Shown here in pieces: positions 54,456 through 64,000 of a stretch of DNA of 64,000 nucleotides (positions are counted from its first letter, which is position 1; every line of letters begins with the position of its first letter). The translations under genes and the position numbers were made by a program. A model generated the notes under the pieces. It was not told the origin of the DNA. It saw only the letters and a list, made by a program, of their open reading frames with translations, and did no database searches. Origin of the DNA: Chloranthus sessilifolius (lineage: Eukaryota; Streptophyta; Magnoliopsida; Chloranthales; Chloranthaceae); the NCBI GenBank assembly GCA_021018995.1, contig CM037590.1, positions 100,317,097-100,381,096 of the forward strand. The letters are read 5' to 3'.

Positions 54456-54834
54456 TATTACTCAATCAACACAATATCAATCACCACTAATTCAATAGCA
54501 ATCACCACAAATACCTCTTGAATGCTCAAATGACCCAGACAAACTAAAGATTGAAATGCCAAGCTTGGAAATCACAAAGAGGAGCTTAAAAGAAGCCTTA
54601 CCAATAGAAGACTAGGGTTTCTCAGATCACGCTGTGCAAGACGCCAAATCAACTCAGACTAGGTGCAAAATGTAGCCCTGAAGAAATTAAAGTAGTTAGA
54701 GTAGTGGCAACATGTTTAGAGTAGCAACCAGTGAAGTAGAGAGAGAAAAATAAAAATGGATAGATCGCCAGAGAAGCCTTAGAGCTTAGAGAGAAGCTGT
54801 CGAATGGCAAAAGTAGAGTTGTCGTTAGGTTAAA

Positions 54835-55215
54835 AACAATGGGGAATGAGCTTCGACAGGATTGGGGCAAGTCGTCGATAGGTTGATGCATCCTGTCGAG
54901 AAGTGCAAAGTGATAGACCCTCGCGAGAGGTCCACACAATCCTGTTGACAAGTTCAAGAAGATAGAAGCCAGCTTTTCGAGAGGTTCAAGGTTGCAAAGA
55001 GGATCATTTTGAGAGGTTCAAGAACCTCTCAACAGGTACTTTAAATCCAACACGTAAACCTCTCGATAAGTGTTCTGATCCTCTCGATAATCAACTTTAC
55101 AGCTTCAGAACCTATCGAGAATTAATTTACACCTCTCGACAACTTCTAGAACTTGTTGAAATGAAAATTGGGAACTCTCAGAACCTATTGACATGTTCAA
55201 GGAACCTATCGACAG
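54835..55215. repeat. CTCGACAGGTT word island upstream of the family-C accessory ORF
   Basis: About 16 words such as CCTGTCGAGAAG, CCTCTCGATAAG, CCTATCGACAGG between the end of the protease remnant and the accessory ORF. Same vocabulary as in the LTRs of this element. The 380 bp between island and domain start contain no clear TATA box; CCATTTTTATTTTTC (minus, about 54745-54760) is the nearest A/T stretch. Confidence 0.85.
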
Positions 55216-55458
55216 GTTGTATTTCAGTTAGAACAAGCTTATACTCAGTTCCCAGTTCATTCCCCAACAGATTTGACACTCCAACTCTATTCACTTCACA
55301 ACTTTGACTCATTTTCCTACCTGAGGTACTAACACACATGGCAAATTTATGTCCAATACCACATAGAATTGAAACAAAAACAAAAAACATCAGCAAATAT
55401 AAATAACCAAAGACATAAGTTATTATACATAGTATACATTTGTTGAAGCTTAGTCATG

Positions 55459-57990
55459 TCATGGAGGTTCATGATAGCGGATGGTCAGTACAGGCTCGAC
55501 CACATTTTCAAAAACATCACCAACATTGTCACAAAGATCATTGCAATGCAGTAACTTGGGTAAAGTTCCTTCCACAAGTTTATCCAATACATCAATTGAA
55601 AAATAGTGCTCCTTATTCAAATGAGGTGGATGGGCTGCATCATACACATTCAACTTAACTTTCATATTGCCAAAAGTTACCTCCATTTCCCTTGATCTAT
55701 ATTGTAGACATGCATTTGCAGTGGCAAAAAATGGCCTGCCCAAGATCACAAGAATGGAGGTAGCACACTTACATGGTTCCATATCTAGCATAAGAAAATA
55801 AGCTAGATAAAAGAATTTATCAACTCCAACTAACACATCCTCTATCATTCCCACAGGCTTCCTTTTAGATCTGTCGGCTAGTTGTAGCACCACATGTGTG
55901 GGATTCAATTCAGCCAGCCCTAATTTCTCATAAACAAAATATGGAAGTAGGTTTACAATAGCTCCCAGATCTAATAAGGCCTTCTAATTAGTATGATCGC
56001 CAATGATGCAGGGGATTGTAGGCACTCCAAGGTCTTGATGCTTGGTTGGGATTGCAATAGACAACACTTGGTTCACCTTTTCAGCTGAAAAGACCTCCTT
56101 GGATAAATGTATCCTAGACTATCTTTTGTGGGTGCACAATTCTTTTAAAATTTTTACATAGGCTGGAACTTGTTTGATGGCATCAAATAAAGGCAAGTTG
56201 ATCTTTACTTGTTTGAAAGTTTTCATCATTTCCTCAACCTTAGCATTCCCCTTGTCAAAAGGAGAAACTGCTTTCAATGCATTAGGAAATGGCAAATGAG
56301 GAACTGTCCTCCCAGCTGCAGCCTTAGCAAGTTCATCTGAATTTTCTTTATTTTTATTTTTAATTTCCTGTTGGGGTACATCACCCCCCTTATTTTTATA
56401 TGCTGCTCCTGCTGTATATTTTCATGGGTTGTTTCTTCATTTTCTTCACTTGACTCATCAGGCTCAATACAAACTTTTTTATCCACCAGCTTCCCACTCC
56501 TCAAGGTGGTGACAAATTTTACTTCCTCATGGGAAGGAGTCTCACCAACCATGTACTGCCCCTTTAGATTGTTCATGGGTTGGGCAGTCTCCCCTCTTCT
56601 CTCCTAGCTAAAGAATTAGATAGCTGACCAAGGTGGTCCTCTATCTTCTTGATGCTTTGACTGTGGGAGTTAATAGTTTGAGATAAAGGGCCCAAATTCT
56701 ATAGTGAAGCCAGAAGTTGCTCTTCAAATGTGAGGGACCTAGAGGGTGCTGGGGCTGGTGCACTTTAATGCACAGGTTGAACCATTGGTTGGACCATAGG
56801 TTGTTGGTATTGGGGCCTTGGAAAATAATTCTGCTGGTATGGCTGGGCATTCCTATAGGGCATGGACTTTAGTGGCTGTTGCTGCTGCTTTTGAAAATTA
56901 TCTTGTCTCTACCTCAAGTTGGGGTGGTTTCTCTAATGATAGCCAGCAGTAGACTGTTGTCCATAGGACTGAGCAGCATTCACATGTTCCATCATAAAAT
57001 CTGAAAATTGGGCAGCTGAGAGACAATCCTCAAGGGAGTGAGTGGGGGATTGGCATATGACACATGCCTCCTCCACTTTAGCAGCCATTGGAGACTGCAC
57101 TGCTCCCATGAGCTTATCAAACTTTTGGGTCAAGCTGTCCACTTTCCTCTCCAAATCATTATGTCTACTCACCTCATATATTTTCCCTCTGGTAGTATTT
57201 TCTCTCACCAATCTAGGGGTCTCAACATCTCTTGCCCAGGTCTCCCTTTGCATTGAGTTTTCACCGATGATATCAAATAACTCCCAAGCCTCATTTGTTG
57301 TCTTGTGGAGGAATGTATCACCATAAGAGGCATCAACCATATCCTTGCTTTTATGATTAATTCCTTGATAGAAACTTTGGACAAGTTGCCATTCAGGAAT
57401 TTGGTGATGAGGACATTGCTTCAAGAGTTCTTTAAATCTCTCCCAGGCTTGGTGAAAGTCTTCAGTTGGGGCTTGAGCAAATGAAATAATGATCTTCCTC
57501 AGCTGACTTGTTTTAAACATGGGGAAAATTTTGGCTAAAAATTGATATTGAAGATCATTCCAAGACTGAATACTGTTGGGTGGGAGCATTGACAACCATG
57601 TTCTGGCTCTATCCTTTAGTGAAAAAGAAAAGAGTCTCAACTTGGTTGCTTCCTCCCCCAAACCTATAATATTGAAGGTAGTACACAGTCTTAAAAATTC
57701 ATCAATATGCTTGTATGGGTCTTCTTTGCTCAGGCCATGGTATGAGAGTAACATCTGTATGATAGAAGATTTGATCTCATAGTTCCCTTGGACAACAAGA
57801 AATTGAATGCAGAAGGGAGAATTATAAACCCCTGGTGCATTGATATCCTTTAAAGTCTTAGGTTGCTCACCCATTAAAGCAATTTCAGAATCAACTAAAT
57901 GTGTGTGTATGGTTTTCTTAGGTCTAAGAAGTCTTTCAACTTCAAGATCTAAGGGAGCAATCTCAGGATTAAGAGATCACCTCCCAAGCA
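55459..57990 (-). pseudogene. Athila-type gag and protease of family C
   Basis: gag probably starts at about 57990 (MLGR then TGA, where family B has MHGRR) and is open from 57874 to 56933: INAPGVYNSPFCIQF, HIDEFLRLCTTFNIIGLGEE, WLSMLPPNSIQSWNDLQ, FHQAWERFKELLKQCPHHQI, VDASYGDTFLHK. An intact CCHC knuckle reads CVICQSPTHSLEDC. A Gln/Pro stretch and LRSGKLVDKK follow (56274-56576), then a decayed part and the protease end 55459-55908 (VVLQLADRSKRKPVGMIEDV, VILGRPFFATANACLQYRS). It stops at the edge of the word island; RT is absent. A pol deletion just after PR defines this non-autonomous type. Confidence 0.85.
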
Positions 57991-58454
57991 TACACAGCAG
58001 AAACCAAATTCAAAGCAAAAAATCACAGCACAAAATTCAATCAAAATAATCATAAAATACACAACTAATGTTGCAGATCTACAAAGCTACAGATCTAGAA
58101 ATATAAATAGAGTTAGGAAATGCAAACTTAAGCAAAGCTTGCTCCTCCAATTGGTACAATGCTCTCTTCAACACCATAGATCCAGATCTGAAACAGACAA
58201 TTAAACTATAAAAAACTACAACAGCAACTGTTGAGAACTGGAAAATACCATTTTTCACCCCTTAATCTGGGCCTTGATAGACCCTTGAGAGAACTAAATA
58301 AGTGTTTTAAGTGTTTGTTTTACATCTAACAATAAAGGTAGGCTTAACCTTGAAAGTAGCTCAAAAGTGCCAAAAAGATGACATTCCATGTCAATCCAAA
58401 AGAAGAAGAAGAAGAAACAACCTCACTAGCTGTTGAAAGGTCCGAATTGAAGAG

Positions 58455-58745
58455 GCAAAGACGTGGTCTCAACCCAGAAAAGAAGTATGGAGCAATTCAA
58501 TGAAAAATGCACTCTGATAGTACTTTTCAGAAAGAACCCGAACTGCTCAAAGAACCCAAACGCGAAAAGAACAAAACCTGTGCTTAGCTTTCAAGAGCAT
58601 CCGAACTCTTCAAGAGGTGATTTACCTTTTCAAAAGAAGAAAACTCAATTCAATGTAACCGTAACCTTGCGAAAAGAGCTCAGAGTTACAACACCTTGCG
58701 AAAAGCCCCCTAAACTTTACGAAAAGGTATTCTGGAGGTTCTCAG
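58455..58745. repeat. GCGAAAAG word island in solo LTR F
   Basis: About 8-10 words such as CTTGCGAAAAG, ACGCGAAAAG, TTACGAAAAGG and CTTTTCAAAAG. Fewer units and looser than the other islands. Confidence 0.55.
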
Positions 58746-58940
58746 CTTTTGCAAGGGCAATTTAGTAATCTATTTCACGCGTCCCAATGCATTTAAAAAC
58801 CTAGGGACATTCCAGAGAATTCTAAGCATAAAGCGAAGGCATATTCCACCCCACGTGAGCACCCAGAGATGAAATAACTTGGCGAGAACTTCTAGAAACT
58901 CTAACAGATTGCATAACAGAATTGATGCCTTTTTCACCTG

Positions 58941-59082
58941 ATTGGCTGAACCAGATCGAGGAATTCTGATTGGCCAGAACAGATCTGGATCCTCGTGCTC
59001 GACCACCATTGGTCAATACAGATCTGAGAACCTCTGATTGGTTGATACACATCTGAGCTGGACTTGGGGAAAACTATAAATA
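58941..59082 (+). promoter_or_regulatory. LTR F promoter: four CCAAT-type boxes and a TATA box
   Basis: ATTGG at 58941, 58969, 59008 and 59037 (spacing 28, 39 and 29 bp), then TATAAATA at 59075-59082. The island lies just upstream. A textbook plant core promoter layout; the family-C LTR has ATTGG/CCAAT boxes in a similar place (about 61032, 61208, 61278). Confidence 0.65.
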
Positions 59083-60161
59083 GATGAACCATTTGCCCAA
59101 TTGGGGCATCCAGATTTTGAGTTTCATTCCTATTCCCTCATTTCCAAATCAGATAGTTTGTCTGAAATCCCTGTAATAGCTTCACTTTGACTTGCAATTG
59201 AGAGCTGTGAGATATTTCTGTAATTCAAAAGAGAGTTGTATTCAAGACTACAAATCTGAGAGCTGTTTAAACTGTGCTCTGTAATTGTAATGGTGGATTC
59301 GAACAGGTTGTTGTAAACCGTATATTCTCAATTGGACTCATGTTAAGGGTTTCCTCTGATCTCCTTATTGCATTAGACTCCTTTAGATTTACTGTTTTTC
59401 ATGTAATTTCCCTTGATTCATTAATCCTGTGAGAATTAGTGTTGGTAACCTAATCTCTCACGGCATTTGTAGTGATGCTTCTTGTTCTAAACTAAGGCTT
59501 TGGATTAAAGACTATTGGATGGTTTGTGGCCATTAAAGTGGACAGACCATAGCCATAAGCTTAAACCTAATCCTTAAATTAGATTTATTTCTCTTACATC
59601 TGCACTTGTAGCCAGATGAAGATTGGATCATCTCTCAGTTGAGTTGCAGTCATTCTCATTAGTTTTCAAGGACCAAATCAAAGTTAGATATTACTTCTCC
59701 ATTTTTTGTATAAGTTTACCTCAAACGCTTCCCCAACTCAGATCTGGATCACTTAGTTTAATCTTTACTTTTATCATTTAGTTAATGTGACAAATTCAAC
59801 CTCCCATCTTATGTGCTTTGTAGATAGGATCAGAGGTCAGATCTGGTAGCTCAGATCTAGAGGTTTATCTTGCATTTTAGACAAATTCTCTGTGGACGAT
59901 CTTTCACTCACTTACATTTAAAACTTGCTACAATTGGCCCTGATCTTGCAGGCTAATTCACTTCTACCTGTGCTGATATTTCTTTACTCTTTATATTCTA
60001 GATTCAGTATAATTTAGCAGTAACAAACCTGTTTTCAAAACACACATAAATCACGCACACTAAGAAGCAACAACAGCAACTAGTCAAACACTTAACAAGC
60101 AATTAAAACTAAACATCTAGAAATGAGAAAAACTTAGATCTACCACTTTTAAAAACACAGG

Positions 60162-60179
60162 TCCCCGACAGCGGCGCCA
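60162..60179 (-). other. Primer binding site of family C, tRNA-Asp type
   Basis: Minus-strand TGGCGCCGCTGTCGGGGA, six bases after the LTR end. It differs from the usual TGGCGCCGTTGCCGGGGA at two positions. Confidence 0.8.
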
Positions 60180-60185
60180 AAAACT

Positions 60186-62324
60186 TGTTGTCTTGCCTGC
60201 CTCACAATTATTAAGGGGTTAAAACAGTGAACTACAACAAAAATGGTCTTAAGGTAAACAGGTAGTCCTGTAAGATCCAGGGCTGTTGCAATAAGTTTTG
60301 ATAGGTAAGGGTATGTCCATGGGAAAATGTGTTCTAAAGGATGGTAAATCTCCAGATCTATGGTAGATCTAGTACTCTATCCTAAATTAAGCTAAACTCA
60401 AAGCAGGAAGGAGGAGAGGTTTCTAGGGTTTGTCACTTTACTACAGCTATAAAAATTAAATGCTATTGATCCAGACTTGATTAAACACAGATATGAAAAA
60501 ACAAAAATAAAGTGAAACTCAAAAGCTGGAGAACAACAGTTAGGGGTTTTGGTCTTTTACTGAAAATTAAAGGAATCAAAGGCAGTGCATAGGATAGCTT
60601 TGCTACAATCCTATATTTGGCTACAAGCTCCCCATTTCTGGCATATGCAAGGTATAAGAATCCAATCTTGACCAAAGAATTGAAGCAATCCTAAGGCTAT
60701 GATCTATCCTCTTTAATGGTCACACACCATCCCGGAGATTGTTCCACTCCAAGGATCTTGATTAGAATAGGAAAGCTATTACAGATGCTGTGAATGTTAG
60801 GCTACCAGATCCCCATTTCTAGCTGGCATCCACAGGAATATCTAACCCAAGGAAATCAAATACGAAAAAGTTAAATATAGATCAGAATCACCTTTAAAAT
60901 CTATAATTATATTGCAATCATAAAACTTACAATCCTATTATGCTCAGATCTGTAATCTGTGTAACATACAATCCTTTACAAGCCTCTGAAACTCTCAATT
61001 TATAACTCTAGACCTCACCCTAACTACTGAAAAGAGTTTAGCCAATCATGATTGGCTAGAGAGAGAATGGGAGAAGAAGGAAGAGAGAGGGAGTTTGGAG
61101 AAGATGAATCTGGAATTAGGCTTTGGTTCTCTTGAATTCTGGATTGTTGTTCTGTATTTTCTTCAAGCTTTTATACTGTCCTCCTCTGTCCTTAGATTTG
61201 TTTAAGCCAATCAGAGTGCAAGGGAATAATTATGTTATGCTGACGTGGCTGATTTCTATTCTAGAAGCTCTGCTCTCATTGGCTCTCAACTGAAAAATAT
61301 ACATGAAGTAGTTAGGGTTTCCATTCGTGCCCATCTATGTGCCAAAAATACTCCCAGGGGTCGCTAACGTGCTTTGGAACTCATGCACAAAACTCTGGAA
61401 TTGGCAGTTGTTGAGGAAAGAAAGCAGAGAAGTTGCCAGTTCGATTGGTGAGAGGTTCAAGGAACTTCTCAACAGGTTCTCTTTCTACTTTATATTCACA
61501 TCGATAGGTTGCATTGGCTTTCGACAGCTTCCCAAACTTCTCGACAGGATTGAAGTAGCTAGTCGACAGGTTTGGCAACATCTCGACAAGACTGGGAGTA
61601 GCACTCAATAAGATTGGAAACTAAATTAATCATGCTGTCTAGTTCTGCATTCATCCTGTAGATAGGTTATAATCAACCTGTCGACTTGTTATACAATTCA
61701 CCACTGAGTTCTCGACAGGTTGTCTTGGACTGCTCGACAAGTTCTATCATCCTCTCGATCTCTTCATTATTTCACACTCAGAACCTCTCGACAAGTGTGG
61801 GAGAGCTCTCGACAGCTTCTTTATCTCAAGGTTCCTCTTGACAAGATCCATATCTGTACTTCCAACCTCTCGATAGCCACTGGAATCCTCTCGGTAGCTT
61901 AAGTTACCCTCTTGACTGCTTCATTCCTTGCTCTCAGAACTTCTCGACAGTTCTGCTTTGTGCTTCCACAACTGGCACACATCTCTAGTATGCTGGTCTT
62001 CATTTGTTACACTCAGCCACCGCTTGATAGGATTCATTCCTCATTCCTTGCACTGCACTCAGCCTCAAGCATTCCCAGTTGAGCTTAAGCTAATCTCATG
62101 AACTTCCAAGGCTCTGTGGAGTGCTTGATTGGCTGGCCTTTGAGCTATAAGGTCACATGTTGAGCAGCAAATTGCTTCTTTGGCTCTTTTAAGTGGAAGT
62201 CTGTATTAAGCTTACAATTTATTGCTTAACTATAAAATATGCTCAAAACACATTATTAGTCAGCTCAAGGGTCTAACAAAGGTTAGGTTAGGAGGTGAAA
62301 AATGATATTTTTCACTGCTTAACT
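60186..62324 (-). repeat. 5' LTR of family C (2139 bp)
   Basis: Minus-strand start at 62324 (AGTTAAGCAGTG, first base changed from T) and end GGCAAGACAACA at 60186. Word island 61440-61985 (CTCGACAGG), then on the minus strand TATAAAAGC at 61167-61176 (GTATAAAAGCTTGAAG). It differs from 47657-49801 by scattered transitions. Confidence 0.88.
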
Positions 62325-62631
62325 GACGTTCAGTAAAGGAGTTTAACCCATGCCCCGCAACATATCCGTGCGCGATCAGTGACGAGTTACAACGTCGATA
62401 AATATCTGTAGCTAGCGATCGCTAAAACCCATATATTCTCCATTTAAAATTTGCCTTCTTTTATTTTCTGCAGTTAAATATTGCCCTTTTATTATCCTAT
62501 TATATCTCTACAGGAGCACATAAATATTCCCCTATTATTATTTTGATGGTATGGTCCACAAGTTGATGGTCCAAATTAAAAAATGATTTGGATGAAAGTT
62601 CAGCCTAAAATCAAATCAAGCTACCAACAAT

Positions 62632-63362
62632 AAGGTGATATTGAATGGCAAAAATTTCAAAAATTGCTCTATTCATATTAGTATGTATGGATGAGTAAAA
62701 TTTCTTCATACAAATTGTTTTATGCCCAACGGATGTATCGTCTCGAGCTACTCCAAAATGATATATAATAGTAGTCATTCAAACATTTCTATCAAAAGTT
62801 ATGGCCATCTAAAGTTCAAGAGCCACACAACATCATGAATCTGTGAAATACAATCTTTTGGGGTGGTCTCGAGCCTTCATGGGCTGACTTTGGGACTATG
62901 TCTTTGCATGGTCAGCCCGAAGTCAACCCATGAAGGCTCGAGACCCAAAAAGATTGCATTTCACGGATTCATGATGTTGCATGGCTCTCGAACTTTTGAT
63001 GACCATAACTTTTGATAGAAATGCCCGATTGACTACTATTATATATCGTTTTGTGGTAGCTAGAGACGATATATCCTTTGGGCATAAAAATTTGTATGAA
63101 AAAATTTTACTCATGCGTACATACTATATACGCATAAAGCAATTTTTGAAATTTTTGGCTATGCATATATAGTATGTACACAGCCAATTTGGAGTTTTTC
63201 CAGCATGGGACTGAACTTCTTATGTTTGAAAATCATTTTTTTATATATTTGAGGGTTTAACTTGTGGATCATCCCAACTATCGAGGTGTATTCCATTAGG
63301 ACCCTTATACCCCTCCCAACCTTCCATTTCACCCTTTTGCCATTCAACTCATCACCCTATTG
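62632..63362. repeat. Inner hairpin of the foldback element
   Basis: An inverted repeat centred near 62900: left arm about 62650-62890 (TGGTCTCGAGCCTTCATGGG), right arm about 62910-63175 (CCCATGAAGGCTCGAGACCC), loop about 20 bp. The outer part (CCAACAATAAGGTGATATTG at 62626 and its inverse near 63360) continues it, but the right arm has about 165 bp (63170-63337) that the left arm lacks. Transcription would give a long double-stranded RNA. Confidence 0.8.
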
Positions 63363-64000
63363 TTGGTACACGCTTTTTCTAGGTTTCTTTCGGTCCTTGA
63401 AAGAAGTGACCCAATTCAGTCCGAGTGGACTCTGTCTACTATGATTGGCGGAAAGCGATATAATAATAATAGGGGAATATTTATGTGCTCCTGCAAGGAT
63501 ATATTAGGATAATAAAAGGACAATATTTAACTGCAGAAAAATAAAAGAAGACGAATTTTAAATAGACAATACCTGAGTTGTTGCGATCGCCAGTTACAAA
63601 TATTTATTGATGCTGTAACACGTCACTGATCACGCACGAATATGTTGCAGGGCGTAGGTTAAACTCCTTTACTGAATATCGGTCTGCCAACTTTAGCAGT
63701 TGTGGGTTGCCTAAGATCTAACTAGTTTGGTCTTCTAATCTTACTCTGATTCTAATTAAAAAAAGGTGGTTGTGGCCCGTTATGCTAAGGAGGATTGGCC
63801 CCATTCTAGAATACCCTCCGTAAGCTTCCTAGCGTAGGGCTAGCTTTGGGCATATCCAAGCCTGAAAATAGTAAAGCTAGGCTAGTCCTTAGCTTGGCCC
63901 CGTATGCACGGGCTTGACAGAGGGTGGCTGGCACTAAGCCAATTGACACTTGACAGCCGTAATTTATATAGATGATCCGAATGGTGAGCATGCAAGCTCA

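Larger units (their letters stand above)
58229..60025 (+). repeat. Solo LTR of a further Athila-like family (F)
   Basis: Starts TGTTGAGAACTGGAAAATACC and ends GCAGTAACA (1797 bp). It lies inside the region between the family-C primer site and gag, opposite in orientation to its host. It has its own word island (58455-58745, GCGAAAAG type), four ATTGG boxes and a TATA box. Flanks share only AAC (58226-58228 and 60026-60028), so the TSD is short or decayed. No inner region. Confidence 0.75.
47657..62324 (-). mobile_element. Athila-type element of family C, lacking RT and INT
   Basis: LTRs 47657-49801 and 60186-62324; inner order from right to left: tRNA-Asp primer site, solo LTR F insertion, gag-PR, word island, accessory ORF, PPT-like block, 3' non-coding region, PPT. 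No RT, RNase H or INT, so it must use enzymes of relatives. A 108-bp sample of the two LTRs differs at about 8 positions, mostly transitions, so it is not recent. The outermost LTR bases deviate (G for T on the left, T for A on the right) and the flanks (GATGC and GACGT) give no clean TSD. Confidence 0.85.
47508..63832. mobile_element. Long-TIR foldback element, split by the family-C retrotransposon
   Basis: 47508-47656 (from GGAGCTTATGGAGGGTA to GGCAGACCGAT) is the inverse of 63683-63832, and 62325-62545 (TTCAGTAAAGGAGTTTAA to ATATTCCCCTATTATTA) is the inverse of about 63460-63682. Together these give TIRs of some 370 bp, with the retrotransposon sitting inside the left one. The inner 62546-63460 holds a second hairpin. 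Without the insertion the element is about 1.65 kb and has no ORF. Ends and target duplication are not certain; it may be a TIR-MULE or a foldback transposon. Confidence 0.7.

Noticed and set aside
58463..58765. Plus-strand ORF of 100 codons in solo LTR F
   Set aside because: It covers the GCGAAAAG island; codon content follows the repeated word and no domain is visible.
1..64000. Endogenous pararetrovirus
   Set aside because: No movement protein or coat-type region; integrase and LTRs with primer sites are present.

Overview
This is nuclear DNA from a flowering plant, probably a eudicot with a large, repeat-rich genome. It contains nested LTR retrotransposons, gypsy pol proteins of plant-specific lineages, tRNA-Asp and tRNA-iMet primer sites, and decayed fragments of plant nuclear genes (CCT1 chaperonin, EXECUTER1). 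I see no intact host gene. All boundaries were read by eye.

Layout. (1) 1-10470, minus strand: a Tekay/Del-type chromovirus whose left end lies outside the window. From right to left it has a 5' LTR (7774-10470), tRNA-iMet primer site, broken gag, a 175-bp intron-like segment, PR-RT, decayed RNase H, INT plus chromodomain, an island of about 23 TCGATTAATCGA-like words, a TATA box and an accessory ORF (aORF). (2) 10471-37471: a rearranged cluster of Athila-type elements ('family B') with four LTRs or LTR pieces, an inverted internal fragment (12731-15272), a gag+aORF half (17663-23620) fused to a gag-C/PR/RT/INT half (23627-34781), a chromovirus solo LTR with perfect TSD (31066-33491), and two LTRs joined tail to tail through a palindrome at 34778-34801. 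(3) 37472-47507: a MULE-like ORF remnant, a word array, several captured gene fragments with splice sites (CCT1, EXECUTER1, two less certain), a SINE, a MITE and the end of a CACTA transposon (45640). (4) 47508-63832: a long foldback/TIR element split by a second Athila-type element ('family C', 47657-62324, minus). That element carries gag-PR and an aORF but no RT/INT, and is itself split by a solo LTR of a further family ('F', 58229-60025).

The main signal is a shared architecture. Three elements from two gypsy lineages carry a homologous aORF: basic N-terminus, conserved plant-transposon domain, Pro/Ser-rich linker, helical C-terminus. In each, the aORF is directly preceded by an island of short CpG-containing words, and the same words crowd the LTR of that element. 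The words differ between families: TCGATTAATCGA in the chromovirus, CGCGAAG/CTCGCGAG in B, CTCGACAGGTT in C. In two of the three a clear TATA box lies between island and aORF; the third has only an A/T-rich stretch. In the B, C and F LTRs the island also precedes a TATA box. I infer that the aORFs may have their own promoter built like the LTR promoter. Other leads are the gag-pol intron whose removal restores frame, a conserved internal PPT-like block after the aORF, and several breakpoints with microhomology.
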